64,000 nt of DNA from Ceratorhiza oryzae-sativae (taxonomy: Eukaryota; Basidiomycota; Agaricomycetes; Cantharellales; Ceratobasidiaceae), in contig JARWMV010000003.1 in NCBI GenBank assembly GCA_030998015.1, forward strand, positions 186,001 to 250,000. Reading direction: 5' to 3'. Made by a program: the position numbers and the translations under genes. Below, piece by piece: positions 1-10,876 of the stretch; position 1 is the stretch's first letter, and every line of letters begins with the position of its first letter. The notes under the pieces are model-generated. The model saw only the letters and a list, made by a program, of their open reading frames with translations, made no database searches and had not been told where the DNA came from.

Positions 1-385
1 ACTAAGCCCATAACTCTCCGACTGACAGTTTTAACAGAGACAGGTTTGGGGCCCGAAGTTCAATTCACCATGCGGCCCCGCCGCCTAATGGCGAAGGCAA
101 CGGCACAAAGGGCGAAGAGAGTCAACCCGAGGGGCTAGGTAAGCATTTTCTTCTTTTAAATTTTTGTTCACAAAGGCTCGAGACGACAAAAAAAATGAAT
201 CAAGCATCACAGAGCCTCCTTCGATGTAGTGGTTGACGCCGGCGACGGAGGACGCGGATCCATTTGATTTCGATTGATTACACTTTTTATTGACTTGGAT
301 TACAATCTGTACTAATCAAAAGTCTAATCTCGCTCCCAAGGTGAGCCACCCTCGAAATTTCGCTAAGTCCCGCCTGTGCTCCAGG
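1..385. other. left flank, no gene recognised
   Basis: Unique-looking sequence of ordinary CpG content to the left of the hAT element. Short open frames exist but none resembles a known protein, and I see no splice structure that would join them. Confidence 0.4.
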
Positions 386-404
386 TAGCGTTGCCGCGAG
401 ACCG
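386..404 (+). repeat. left terminal inverted repeat of the hAT element
   Basis: TAGCGTTGCCGCGAGACCG, the exact reverse complement of the sequence at 4324-4342. Confidence 0.9.
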
Positions 405-862
405 AGACGTGTAAGGAGACGGGTTAGCCGGTCCCCAGAATCAGTGAAATTCTGTATCGTCAGGGCGTGCGGGACGGATGACACATCATCAGATGGCACA
501 ACAGGCATAAGGGAGGCAACAGCCAGTACTCACGTGATGGTGGCTGTTATGTAGTGATCGTCATCTTGCTCGGACGAAGGACAAAACCACCCCAACTGTA
601 CCTGGTAAGTGCGACAATTTACTGTGCCATTTATCAAAGACTGACCGTAAAGGTTCAGCTGCGACGCTGAGATGCTGTTCTGCGTGGTTACTTGCCCGAC
701 AGCGCAGGAGAAAAAATGTACATACCTAACAACAATTTCATGAACAAGTTTTCACTTATCGGCCGAGACGAGGGCAAGTAAGGCTATAAAACGACGACCA
801 GAAGTATACGGTACGCTGTCAAACCTCATTTTAACCCCCCCTCCTTGCAACATCTCGTCTTT

Positions 863-3800
863 ATGTCCTCTACTTGTAATTGGTGTCAGGCTGGTCTTGC
901 TTGCAAAGACCATCCCAACGCGCCAAGGCCGCCTCCGCCTCCGCACTGGCCACCTACTTCGACTGAGCCCACTGCTCCGAGCAAGCTACCAAAAGTATGT
1001 TTGACACTTCTTTCGCCGATTTTGTTAACTGACGCACGGTTTTGCAGCCGGTCCATATCTTTTTACCATCCCACCCCGTGACACTGGCGAAGCCGTTCAA
1101 CGAGCACTCGGAGAGTGAGTGGGCTCGTATAGTGGCTACAGTAAGTGAATTTTAATCTTTATCTGACAACTCTGACCAGTCGTATAGCATTTATCATCGG
1201 TAGCTTCTGGTAGCGGTACTAAGCGCAAGTCCAGCGATACCCCCGCTTCCGATCCTCCCCCAACATCGAAACAGGCTCGCACTACCGCCGATGAGCAACC
1301 CCCGGCACCTAAAACACCTTCACCAGCCGCTCCGCTTCTGGTATCTGCTGCCTGGGATTTGTGGAGGTGCTTGCAAGGGTGTAGCTCTCGAGAGCCGCCC
1401 AAGCAAGCCGATTTACGGAAGATACAGGATGAGGACGTAGTCTACCAGCACTCCCAGCTTGCGAAATATTTCCGGCGCCCTATGGGTGAATATCTTCGAT
1501 GTATACATTGCTTGTGAGTATTATTCTACTCGGAGGGTGGTGTATGTTCGCTTATTTCGATGTTCTCAGGGGTGACAGCGGGAGGTGGACTACTTGGACG
1601 AATCGGCAGGGTGGGATCACACGTCGAATTCGCGAACACATGGAGAAATATCATAGTGAGGTGTTTCTACCTAGGGTTACGCCTGTGTATGCACCTACGC
1701 CTGGTAGTGCAGACTATAGTGGACTTGAATACTCACCCGAGTCATTTGCCAAATGCCTGGCACAGTGGATCGCGGTCGATGATCAAGTAAGTAATTTACA
1801 AGCTACCTTCCCAGTTTTGTTATATATTTTCTAATTCCTTATTCTGATAGGCTATGAATGTTGTCGAGTCTCCGGAGTTTCGTAAACTCCTTGTGTTGGC
1901 AAGTCGTGCACCCAACCTTCAAGATGACGACATCCCGCATCGAACAAAGGCAACTAAAAGTATTGGCGAGCTCTATATTGAAGAGAAGGAGTGCATCAAG
2001 CACGATCTGCAGGTATGTAACATCTTGTGCTATTATTATCATTACTGATTCACTCTGGTATGCTCAGAATTCTCGTGGTCGGGTCTCGGTCACATCCGAC
2101 CTGTGGAGTGATGGAAACCTTCGCTCATTTATGGCCGTGACCGTGCACTACATCAATTGTGAGGGTTATTTGGCCGAGCACCTAATCGCATTTCGTCGTG
2201 TGAAGGGGCATCATACCGGAGCAAATCTTGGGCGGATTCTCTTCTCTATTTTTGAAGAGTTTGGGATTGCATATAAGGTGAAGTCGTCACACCCTCTGCT
2301 ACTAGTAATCTGTATTAATTGTTTGAATAGCTTGGCCATATCACACTTGACAATGCTTCAAATAACGACACATTGATGGAGGAGCTTGAGCATGTATTCC
2401 GGGAGTGTGGGCTTATTACGTTCGGCCGTACTATGAATCGCATTCGGTATGCCGTATTACTTTTCTTCCAACCCTTGCTAATGTTTCTTATGCTGGTATA
2501 GATGCTTTCCTCACGTCATCAACCTATGCGTCAAGACGTTCTTAAGCGAGCTTGCTAAAGCTGCGCAATCGTTTCGTGAGAAGGCAGCTAGAGATGGGTA
2601 CACCCTTGATGAGGATGTTTTGGACTACCTACTTGCTCTAGAGTCTGGCACTGTAGAGTCGGTTAGAGAGTCAGTCCAGGCAATGCGCAAGACCAACCTT
2701 CGTCGAGATGGTTTCACTGAAAGCATCAAGCTTGGTAATTTCCACAGCTGGTTTGGGACCGAGAACGGCAAGAGTATCATTTTGCCTGTCTTGCAACTCC
2801 TTCGCGATTCAGATACACGCTGGTCATCAACTTACTATATGATCAAACGCTATCTTCAGCTGTATCCGGTGAGTATGTTTCTATAGTTTATATTTCGGTA
2901 AAATGACTTGTCTATCCTTAGGCGGTGCTCCGATATTCACTTGATCATCCAGACATGAAGATTCCCTTAGTTTCCCACCGACAATACGAGGTTCTCGAAG
3001 ATATTGTCTCCATCTTATCCGATCTTGATGGTGCACAAGAGCTCCTTTCTGCTGAGCGCACGCCCACTCTTGCTCTTGCACTCCCCGTCTATGAAAACCT
3101 GATCAAAGCGCTGCGGAATCGTGCGTTTGAGTTCCCGATGCTTCAGCATGCCATCGAATGTGGCATCAGCAAACTGGATGCTTACGTTGTTACTACACGA
3201 ACAACACCGGTATACGCGACTGCGATGGCTATCAACCCATGCCTCAAGTTTAGGTGGATTGACGCGCACTGGGGCCGTATTTGACGCAACGAGGCACGTA
3301 TCGAACTTAAGGAGCGGGTAAGTAGTACACCATCAATATTGGCTCTTCTTATGCTAATCTTCCTTTTCTCTAGATGCTAGAAGTTCGGCAGCGCCAGCAC
3401 AGAGCGTCTGCTGCATCGGCGGTCCATACGGAAACGAGCACTGAGCGTGCTACACGAGTTCAGGCGAATGTATATATGCGCTTATTAAAACTTAGCGGTG
3501 ACGACCACCGGAGGCCAGACACGCGTAAGGCTTTGCAATACGGAAGGTAATTATTATCTTTATAAGTTTTTGAGAGCTTAGCTTATATTCAATGTTTGTA
3601 GGCCATCAAATAGCAATCCCGGCCTGTCAACTGTGCCATCGTCATCTCCTCCACCACCGTCACCTTTGCAGAGCGCGGACGATCTCCTTAGGCGCCACAT
3701 GGCAGAAGTTGACGCTGAATTACTTCGATGGGAAGCGTTTGATGAGTACGACGAGAAGAGTATGGGTACATTGAATATGGTTGACTTCTGGAAGGTCAGT

Positions 3801-4136
3801 AAAAACAAATTTATCGCTTTAATTATGGTTCATCTTATTAATGATTCAATTTAGGCACATCATTACGGTTTCCCGCTCATCTACCAGGTCGCAATGGACG
3901 TGCTGCCTGTGCAGGCGTCCTCCGTCTCCTCCGAGCGAGCCTTCTCGTCCAGCAAAATGACGTGCACTCGCGAGCGAAGCAAGATCTCGGCAGAGAACAT
4001 GGAATATTTACAAGTGCTCAAACACTCGCTCCATCGCCGCCGAGGCAACGAGGAGAACCACCAAACACTCGACTTCATGGCCCATGTAGTTGGCTTGAGT
4101 AGTGAGGACAAAAACGATGGAGAAAGTTGGAACTAA
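863..4136 (+). pseudogene. hAT transposase, 12 exons, one in-frame stop
   Basis: DNA-binding and strand-transfer enzyme of the hAT family. A consistent model has exons 863-994, 1048-1140, 1188-1513, 1570-1786, 1851-2012, 2068-2277, 2331-2446, 2502-2868, 2922-3317, 3374-3546, 3602-3794 and 3855-4136, all with GT-AG introns and matching phases, 889 codons in total. Family marks seen are the first catalytic Asp in SDLWSDGN, LDNASNND, RCFPHVINL, RDSDTRWSSTYYMI, and the C-terminal dimerisation block with SSVSSERAFSSSK. The only defect is a TGA at 3282-3284 in exon 9, probably once CGA (Arg). The N-terminal zinc finger is less clear. The start at 863 is the first ATG of the open exon 1. Confidence 0.85.
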
Positions 4137-4323
4137 GCTTGAGATTAGATATTAGATGTTGTTTTCCTTAGAATTTATCTGTGTTGTATCTATTTGTGCA
4201 TTGTCTCGACACTGACAGGCGGGCAACTAGGGTTTTGTAAATCAAATCCAAGCTTACATCATAAAATCTGGAGACGAGGCGAGACGAGCCGGCTGACTCA
4301 TCTGTCTCGAGACGGGCTCGATA

Positions 4324-4342
4324 CGGTCTCGCGGCAACGCTA
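4324..4342 (-). repeat. right terminal inverted repeat of the hAT element
   Basis: CGGTCTCGCGGCAACGCTA, pairing over all 19 bases with 386-404. Confidence 0.9.
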
Positions 4343-4751
4343 GATACCGCCCTCAATTGCCCATGAACTACATGCCCGGATTTGAACCGAGTGGGATGCA
4401 ATTGATCCAGAAAATTGCAGGAGTTCATTGAGAGTATGCATAGGTGCACATCAGAGGCTTTTAGGGACAAGACGGCTAGGTTCACTAATGCGGTGCTGTG
4501 GGTATCATTTTATTTTCTGACGTCGTGAAGCCGGTCCAATAAACTCTGCTTTTGGAACAAGTATAACTTTGCCGTTTCTTCTGCGCCCCGCTCGATACTG
4601 TGTGCGTTTGAGAGCTAGGAGACGACAGCTTTCCATCGCATGTATTTACATCGTTTTCCGTGCACTGGCGCATGAGTAATGTCACCATTTTTATCCCTTC
4701 CCAACGGACTGGTTTCTCAGATAGATAATGAATCACACTTTCTGATTCCAA
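4343..4751. other. between hAT element and tRNA, nothing recognised
   Basis: Two antisense open frames cross this stretch. Neither shows a family motif, and no repeat was recognised. Confidence 0.35.
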
Positions 4752-4825
4752 GGTTGATTAGCTCAGTTGGTTAGAGCGCCGAGCTAATAACTCGGAGGCC
4801 ATCGGTTCGAGACCGATATTGACCA
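4752..4825 (+). tRNA. tRNA-Ile (anticodon AAT), no intron
   Basis: A full cloverleaf folds by eye: a 7-base acceptor stem GGTTGAT/ATTGACC with two G-T pairs, a D arm GCTC/GAGC, an anticodon arm CCGAG-CTAATAA-CTCGG with AAT at positions 34-36, a five-base variable loop, and a T arm ATCGG-TTCGAGA-CCGAT. Discriminator base A is at 4825. It lies in unique sequence just right of the hAT element. Confidence 0.95.
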
Positions 4826-4828
4826 TGA

Positions 4829-4833
4829 TTTTT
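4829..4833 (+). terminator. Pol III terminator of tRNA-Ile
   Basis: A run of five T starts 3 bases after the discriminator base, the usual RNA polymerase III stop signal. Confidence 0.8.
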
Positions 4834-5519
4834 AGCTACTGATTGAAGTTGGGATCATCTTTTGTCGCCATGGTTTGGACAAGCCAGTTTGAAGGGTTCC
4901 ATTTGCCGACGGAAGCGCCACCCAGCACGTGAGGGCCGCTTTTTGTTGCATACATATTTAAAGACCCACATGAACACAAAGATCAAACTTGTCCAGCAGA
5001 GCAACAACAGCAAACAAGCAAAAACAAGGCATAGAGGTGCAGAATGGGGGACAGCAGTTAAACAGCCAAAAGATGTACTGTAGCAGCCAGTGAATAATGT
5101 TGGTCCCAGTCTCAGCCAATGCTAACATGACATTTTGAATGTCAAATGTCCCATGTCCTAGTGCATGTTAATGCAGTGGGACATTGACTTCAATATATGG
5201 AAATATAGAAATATCACTAAACATGTATATAAACACATTTGCATCATGGTTTACATTAAAGTGCAAAGCTACATAAGAGTCTATGAGTTCACCCAGTCAG
5301 CACCCAAGTATCAAGTAGGTTGGTGAGTGGCTCTTCCTGACTGGGTCCAGGTAACATTTTCCATAGTGGTAGCCTGAGTGCTGCCTGTGTCTTTGACCTC
5401 AACTTCAGCACTAATTATCAACACCAGAGTGGCTCAGGATGCTACAGGACCAGTGAGTGAAAGATTGTAAACCTCCTCCACTTAGGACCACTTAGGACTT
5501 AGGTCTTTGTCTGCACCAT
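4834..5519. other. CpG-poor intergenic sequence
   Basis: From about 5090 the sequence almost lacks CG dinucleotides, unlike the hAT and tRNA region just before it. No gene recognised; probably old repeat sequence. Confidence 0.4.
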
Positions 5520-5529
5520 TCATGTTGTC

Positions 5530-5860
5530 TGATCACTACTTGGGTGGCTCTTTGACCTCTGCTGGAGGTACAGCCTCAACTCCAGAAGTGATGTCTTCAT
5601 AAAGCACAGGGTCTGAGGTGAAAACCTCCATAATTGATTGGCATGCACAAACACTGACAAGGCTTTCATAAGATAGATTGAATGGCAAGTCTGGAACAGC
5701 ACACAACAGAAATGCCTGCATAATAGTATTTGCAAAATTTAATGATTTGAGAATATAAATCAATATGACATACACCAGCTTGGGTAAGTCTTGCCTCATG
5801 CAAGTGAAAACATCTGTGCCACTTATTACTCCTCAGGCAGTGCAAGTATTGACTTAGTGC
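5530..5860 (-). pseudogene. relic of the Ulp1/DDE element, C-terminal end only
   Basis: On the minus strand a GTATGT...GCAG intron is followed by an exon reading AFLLCAVPDLPFNLSYESL. The gene at 60.65-64 kb has the equivalent intron, then AF-stop-LCAVPETEFNLSYESLTS. Both continue to a TDP or SDP and Tyr motif. Residues before the intron (CFHLHEARLTQ against GFHAINQPEIVTK) also line up. So this is a CpG-depleted fragment of a second copy. The DDE and protease parts are missing here. Confidence 0.6.
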
Positions 5861-6179
5861 AATGACATAGAGTACAGATGTGCTTTGTGTGCATCTAATG
5901 ATATTAAATTCAAAAAATTGCAACAGGGTTTTGGCAAGTGGCATGCAACTTATTTGTGCATGCTTGAGGCAAGACTTATGTGGGCCACATACACCCAACT
6001 CTGCTTTGATTCCCCCATACTCATAAGCACCACTATCCCTATGCCCTACCATTATACACATTACTATTCATGGCACATTTTACTACAGAGGGGCTGATGT
6101 CACAAATCTTGACAATGAAGAACCTTGGCATTGCAAGTAGCATAATTGCTTGCATTGTTGGTAAGGATGTGGCACCAAT
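5861..6179. other. CpG-poor sequence, nothing recognised
   Basis: Lies between the DDE-element relic and the repeat at 6180. It contains no frame with family motifs. Confidence 0.3.
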
Positions 6180-7515
6180 ATTTTGACAAAAATTGGCACC
6201 AGCACACCAGAATTCATCAGTATTTGGCAATTCCCACCCTGGCAGTGGCACTGGCAAGTGGGAATGCAGACATCTGGCAGGATTCCAGTGGATTAATACC
6301 ATATATACACCATTAAATAGAGAAAATTCAGGGCTTTCGAATAATGTATAGCACTCCAGGCCAAAATGAATTATAAGCCTTATTGCAGCTCATTTTGTAT
6401 CTGTGACAGTGCATTAAAAGGGGGATCAGTTTTACAAACTCACCAGATTCTTATCATCACTGGCACATTAAATGTGCAAAAATAATGAGGTTAGATATGT
6501 ATTAGAAACTATAGGTCAAAAATCCTTCTATGCAGCAGCACAATCATTTCTTTGTGAAAAAAATAAGCCCACATATGTGCACTTCCTAGAACTCACTACT
6601 GGAGGCTACTCATGGAGAATCCAGCACTTTAAATGGATTCCTGGATCTCAGAAACCCCCATATAGTTCTGTGCTTTTCAGACAGGGGGCCTGCAACAAGG
6701 TGAATCATTCATGGTGCAGCCATGTAGTGCAATACACCAGTTGAAACAGTGTCAGTCATCTTCTGAGACATTTACCTTGCATTAGATAGAATAGTGACCA
6801 CCTATCCATAGGTTATCTGAACTTCTGAAGCTGTACATTGCATTGGGATTGGCTCTAAACTCCCAGCTCACCCTCTACCAGCCTCCTGAGAAAATTTTGG
6901 CCTTCAGGGGGCTTCCCCCTTGATTTCATTGCCCAATAATGCTTCTAAGGAGCTGATTTTTTGTACACATTACCACATATAGGTTTTACACATTAATACA
7001 TGGGGGGGGAGCAAGGTTTGCATGGTTGGATTCACTAGTGCTTGTGGCACTGGTCAGGGGTTACACCACTGTGAATGACTGATTGCTCCTCCAATAGTGC
7101 ACATAGAGCTTAGCTGATAATTCCATTGGAATCTCCTCACTTAGATGTGTTGAATGGTACCACTTACATGGGGCTTTGCTGATTCATTCACCCAGGGGTT
7201 CAGCTGTGCTTACCCCTGAATATTTCTGTAGGATATTTTGCCATTGATGACCTCAGGAAAGAGAATTATAACAGATTGTAGTATAACATTAGAAAGCTAC
7301 AAAATTTCCGCATTTAATAGTGTATTAAGTGAACAATTATGACAAGTTTCAGAAAAATCTTCACAACTACCATAGCAGTAATTCTTGCATTCCCTTGCTA
7401 GTATAACACAGAAATCCTGGCATTTAAATGCCAAAATTTTGGCAGCATTCTGGTACTGGCACGGCACTGGCAATGCCAGCATTTTAGGTGCCAGAAGGCA
7501 GAATTCTGACATGCC
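6180..7515. repeat. dispersed repeat with CCAGAATT/TGGCA arrays at both ends, copy 1
   Basis: Clusters of CCAGAATTC, CTGGCA, TGGCACTGGCA and related words occur at about 6180-6300 and 7425-7515. The interior lines up with 35003-36430 at a near-constant offset of about 28.89 kb. Matching pairs include CATTAAATGTGCAAAAAT (6466) with CATTAAATGCGCAAAAAT (35363), and the block 7008-7070 with 35899-35960. In the second pair most differences are CG in one copy and TG or CA in the other. No open frame is conserved, so this looks like a non-autonomous element. Confidence 0.6.
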
Positions 7516-7869
7516 AGAAATCAGCATCACATCCTTAATTGTTGGTGTCAATTGCACAACTATTAACCAAATCCATTGGCAGTTTCTCAAACCATGTGCA
7601 GCATATCCCAAGGCCATCTGCACAGTTTTTCCATGTAGAATGACAGCCAGGGATGACTGTTGTGCCTTGATTGGCCTGTCTAAACTACATTTTGGGGACA
7701 CCACTGAGCTCAAGTGTCAGTATTTCCCCCATCTCCACCCTGACAAAATCTACCATCATCTCCAAGTGCTTAGGCTAATGGTGTGCCAACATCAAGATGT
7801 CCCCTTGCTGATGGCTAAACAACAATCAGCTTGTCATGGTTGGTCTGCAGAGCATTTAAGCTTGGATAC

Positions 7870-8245
7870 TGTCATGAACTGACATGCATATATCCACTCT
7901 ATAATATTTTCTCGATTTACTACATTTTATGAGATCATCTTCAAAACATACTTGCCTTTTATGGTATATCTGTGTCATGTGACTCAGGGAATGTTCCAGA
8001 CTGGTAACCAAGATGTATTTCAAATCCAATGTGAAATTCTGCAGTTCTGCAGTCGCTTCTACTGCTTCTATCTCTTATCAGTTGTGACTCACTGTACGGA
8101 CTTGTTTGTTATGATGTGGCTTGTACTATGTATATAAACTGGGTCAAGTTTGCAGAGGATTCCTCAAGAACTTGACCTCTTGTCAAATACAAGTTCTTTT
8201 CCTTTCTTACTATTTTTCTTGTCACCTGACTTGTTGTTGTCGACA
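7870..8245 (+). repeat. 5' LTR of Gypsy copy A
   Basis: Starts TGTCATGAACTGACA and ends GTTGTCGACA. It holds a TATATAAA box at 8131-8138. The sequence TCAAGAACTTGACCT (8164-8178), 33 bases further on, sits where the RNA should start and is complementary to the primer-binding site. Confidence 0.93.
8131..8138 (+). promoter_or_regulatory. TATA box of the LTR promoter
   Basis: TATATAAA. The same box at the same LTR position is kept in copies B to E, in copy C and in the solo LTR at 38458. Confidence 0.75.
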
Positions 8246-8247
8246 TC

Positions 8248-8262
8248 AGGTCAAGTTCTTGA
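8248..8262 (+). promoter_or_regulatory. primer-binding site, self-priming type
   Basis: AGGTCAAGTTCTTGA begins 2 bases after the 5' LTR and is the exact reverse complement of LTR bases 8164-8178 near the predicted RNA 5' end. This is the arrangement known from Tf1/sushi-type elements, where the RNA end folds back to prime reverse transcription. Part of the match is quasi-palindromic, so the pairing alone is not proof. Confidence 0.65.
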
Positions 8263-8576
8263 CAATCGTAAGTCTCAGTGTTGTCTGGGATACTTCTGGA
8301 ACACCGTTGGCGTTGTCTTGAGATAACTCCCCATTGCCTTCCCCAATCCTACTCCACCTATCCACAGCCACAAGATATCATTGCCCTATACGCGCCTCTG
8401 TGAAACCTTGCATAGCCAGGTCCCTCACACATTGTAACAAGCTTTGGTTCTCTAATCTCTCTTATCGACAAGAGGTGGGGTCGCTCATTGCCCTTAAGTA
8501 GCTGAGCAACGGAGGTCACCTTCCTATTCCAATAGACTTGGGAAAGGGTCTATTTTTCCTTTTATCTTGCTCTTGC

Positions 8577-9464
8577 TCAAGTACATCTCTGATGGAATGC
8601 ATGGCCCTCAAGTGGCACAACCTTTTACAGAAGACCAGCACTGCTGTCTGTGTGGGTGGTTTGGACACCTGTCAATCCACTGCTTCACCCTCAACTCAGT
8701 CGAAAGTATCCTTGAAGAAGCTGGGCACATCAATTTCAACTGAGTAGTAATTATCAAAGTCCGCCCCCAAAGAGTCAGACACGCCCAACAAGCCTTTGTC
8801 ACCGAGCCACCTTCCCAGCGCGCTGCCCTTATTGTCCTAAGAAGGACAAATTCCTTTACTACTACACCATCCCCTGCAACCAGCTATAAGCTGGAGAACC
8901 TTGGTCAACAGCTTCTTTGTCACCTGTTAAACACTATCAAAAATTTCCAAGACAGGTACTGTTATTACCAGAATCAGTACAAAGAAACCTGTGAAAAACT
9001 TCATGAAGCTGAGGCCTGTTGTGCATACTTAACTGAGTGTTTGTGCGAACACCAGGAGGACTACCTATCCCTCCTCCAAGACCATCTCAGACTAGAAGCT
9101 ATAGTCCAAGAAACAATTGAACCCCACAAGTACGCCTTCCCCGTCTTCTCAACACCGTCAGACCTCCCTCACCCCACCTTTCTAAGTGGCACAGGCTTGC
9201 CAATCCAGGAAGAAACACCCCTTCCGGCAGCCCAAATCAATTCTCCCCAAGGAAGCACTCCTGCAGGACCAAACTAAACTGAAGAGGGTGGAGTGCCCAT
9301 ATTGTTGCCAAGACACCAAAAGTTGGGACTTGGACAATACTTGGTTAAGGTTCGCAGGAATCAGAAACTTTGAAGTTTATAGACTTGTGTGGGGAACAGA
9401 AATCCTATATTACCAAAACAATTCCCAATTCCCTGTACTTCCTTATCATCTCCGTCACCTTTAG
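8577..9464 (+). pseudogene. leader reading frame of copy A (zinc knuckle, coiled coil, CPYC)
   Basis: Between the 5' LTR and gag lies a protein-like sequence in three successive frames. The first segment has a CCHC knuckle (C-X2-C-X4-H-X4-C, CCLCGWFGHLSIHC) and ends at TGA after GHINFN. The second is a helical segment with HQEDYLSLLQDHLRLEAIV. The third has RVECPYCCQDTKSWDLD and ends at 9464. Compared with copy D this copy has lost about 44 bases that carry a second Cys cluster. The function is unknown; the position suggests an accessory protein made before Gag. Confidence 0.5.
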
Positions 9465-9487
9465 AATTTTATCAAACCCTCTCTGAA

Positions 9488-10876
9488 ATGGCGTCACAAC
9501 CCTCTGCCCCTGCTTGGGCAAATATGTCTGATGGGGAAAAAGTCATCTATATGCTCCAGTCAATGGATGAATTACAAGAACGAACCAACAATCTCCAAAA
9601 TGATATTGGAGACGTTGAACACAATAATAAAACCTACACAGACTCACTTGAGGCCAAACTTACCACCAATCAGACAAAAATAGACGCAGACGTGGCTGGA
9701 TTAGCCACCAACGTCAACAATCTAGTGGGGATGTTAGCCATTCTCCAGACCACTATCACACGCATTGAAGCACAAATCAACACTTCCACGAGAGGCTCAG
9801 GTGCTGCTCAAGTACTAGCTCCCTCCAGTGCAGCCCAACCACAACCAACAGCACCTGATCCCTCTGGTGGGTCGACTGCAAAGGTTAAGATGGCTGCCCC
9901 TCAAAAGTTTGATGGCACAAAACAAGAAGACGCCATCTCATTCAGAATTGCATGTGCCTGATACATCAATACAAACATGAGTGGGCATTTGGCTGATCAA
10001 GTGGTCGCCTTCATCACCTCTTATCTCAAAGGGTCAGCAGCTGAATGGGTCAACTTGTATGAAGAATTCGAAATTTTAAACCCTGGAACTGCGATCCCCT
10101 GGCTTCATGATGCCAATCTGTTCTGGCAAGAATTTACTACCCGTTATGGGGACCTGAACCACACTGAAAATAACCATGACAAGTGGCGGAAATTGAAACA
10201 ATCCAAGATGGTTCAGGATTACCTCACCCTATTCAACCTATATTCCACAGGCCTCAACTACAACGATGCTGCCATGCGTGATCAGTTCTATGATGGTCTA
10301 TCATCAGACATAACAGATAGCATGGTGACCCAAAACTATGACCCCCGCACCAAAACTTTTGCCCAACTCACTCAGTGAGCCCTGGAAATTGACCGCCACC
10401 TCATCATGTTCGGTAGCAAACAAACGTCTCATGGGGGTAACAAGTCCAGCAGCAATGCCTTGTCCAGTAGGCTGACAAATAACCCCCAAAGCACTCCCCA
10501 AAAGGAGAAATTCAAAAATGGGGAACGGATATACAAGATTAAGGACAGGAAAGCTGTAAAAGGTCAGATTGTGGCCATTGGGCCCAACACAAAGGGTTTC
10601 ACAGTTCCAACCGTCTGCTACAATGGCAGCAATGCCAACATGCAAGAATCCTTCAAGGACATAAAGAAGGATAATCACCCACTGGTGGCCCCCAAGGCAA
10701 AGGATCCAGATGCAATGGATCTGGATAGTGCAGGAAAAGGAAAGGGGACAAACACCTGCTATAACTGTGGAGGGCACAGCCATGTTGCCGCCAAATGTCC
10801 CTCAGCCAAGATGTCAGGATACGAGGCAGTAGTTGAGGATGTAGAAACAACTGATGACGAGTTGGTAAAAGAATGA
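9488..10876 (+). pseudogene. gag: Gag of Gypsy copy A, two stops
   Basis: Structural protein of the virus-like particle. N-terminal coiled coil, capsid region from KMAAPQKFDGTKQEDAISF, and one CCHC knuckle (CYNCGGHSHVAAKC) near the end. TGA codons stand at 9959-9961 and 10376-10378. At the first site copy E has CGA and copy D has CAA. The last four bases, ATGA, overlap the start of Pol. Confidence 0.9.

Larger units (their letters stand above)
386..4342 (+). mobile_element. hAT DNA transposon, near complete
   Basis: The element is bounded by perfect 19-base terminal inverted repeats and contains one spliced transposase gene on the + strand. The ends start TAGCG, in keeping with hAT termini. 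Subterminal GAGAC and AGCCGG motifs recur near both ends. The expected 8-base target duplication is not convincing: GCTCCAGG on the left and GATACCGC on the right agree at 4 of 8 bases. The copy keeps ordinary CpG content, so it looks younger than the surrounding repeats. Confidence 0.88.

Noticed and set aside
287..508. Minus-strand open frame crossing the left hAT end
   Set aside because: It spans the terminal repeat and has no family similarity.
378..4350. 8-base target duplication for the hAT element
   Set aside because: The flanks GCTCCAGG and GATACCGC match at only half the positions, not better than chance would allow in a search of nearby frames.
7952..8137. Open frame in the LTRs starting MPFMVYLCHVTQGMF, found in many LTR copies
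   Set aside because: It lies wholly within the LTR U3 region and its 3' end overlaps the TATA box. Repetition follows from LTR copy number; there is no sign of coding.
8246..8270. tRNA-primed PBS for the Gypsy family
   Set aside because: No TGG start next to the LTR and no fit to a tRNA end that I recognise; the self-complement explains the site better.
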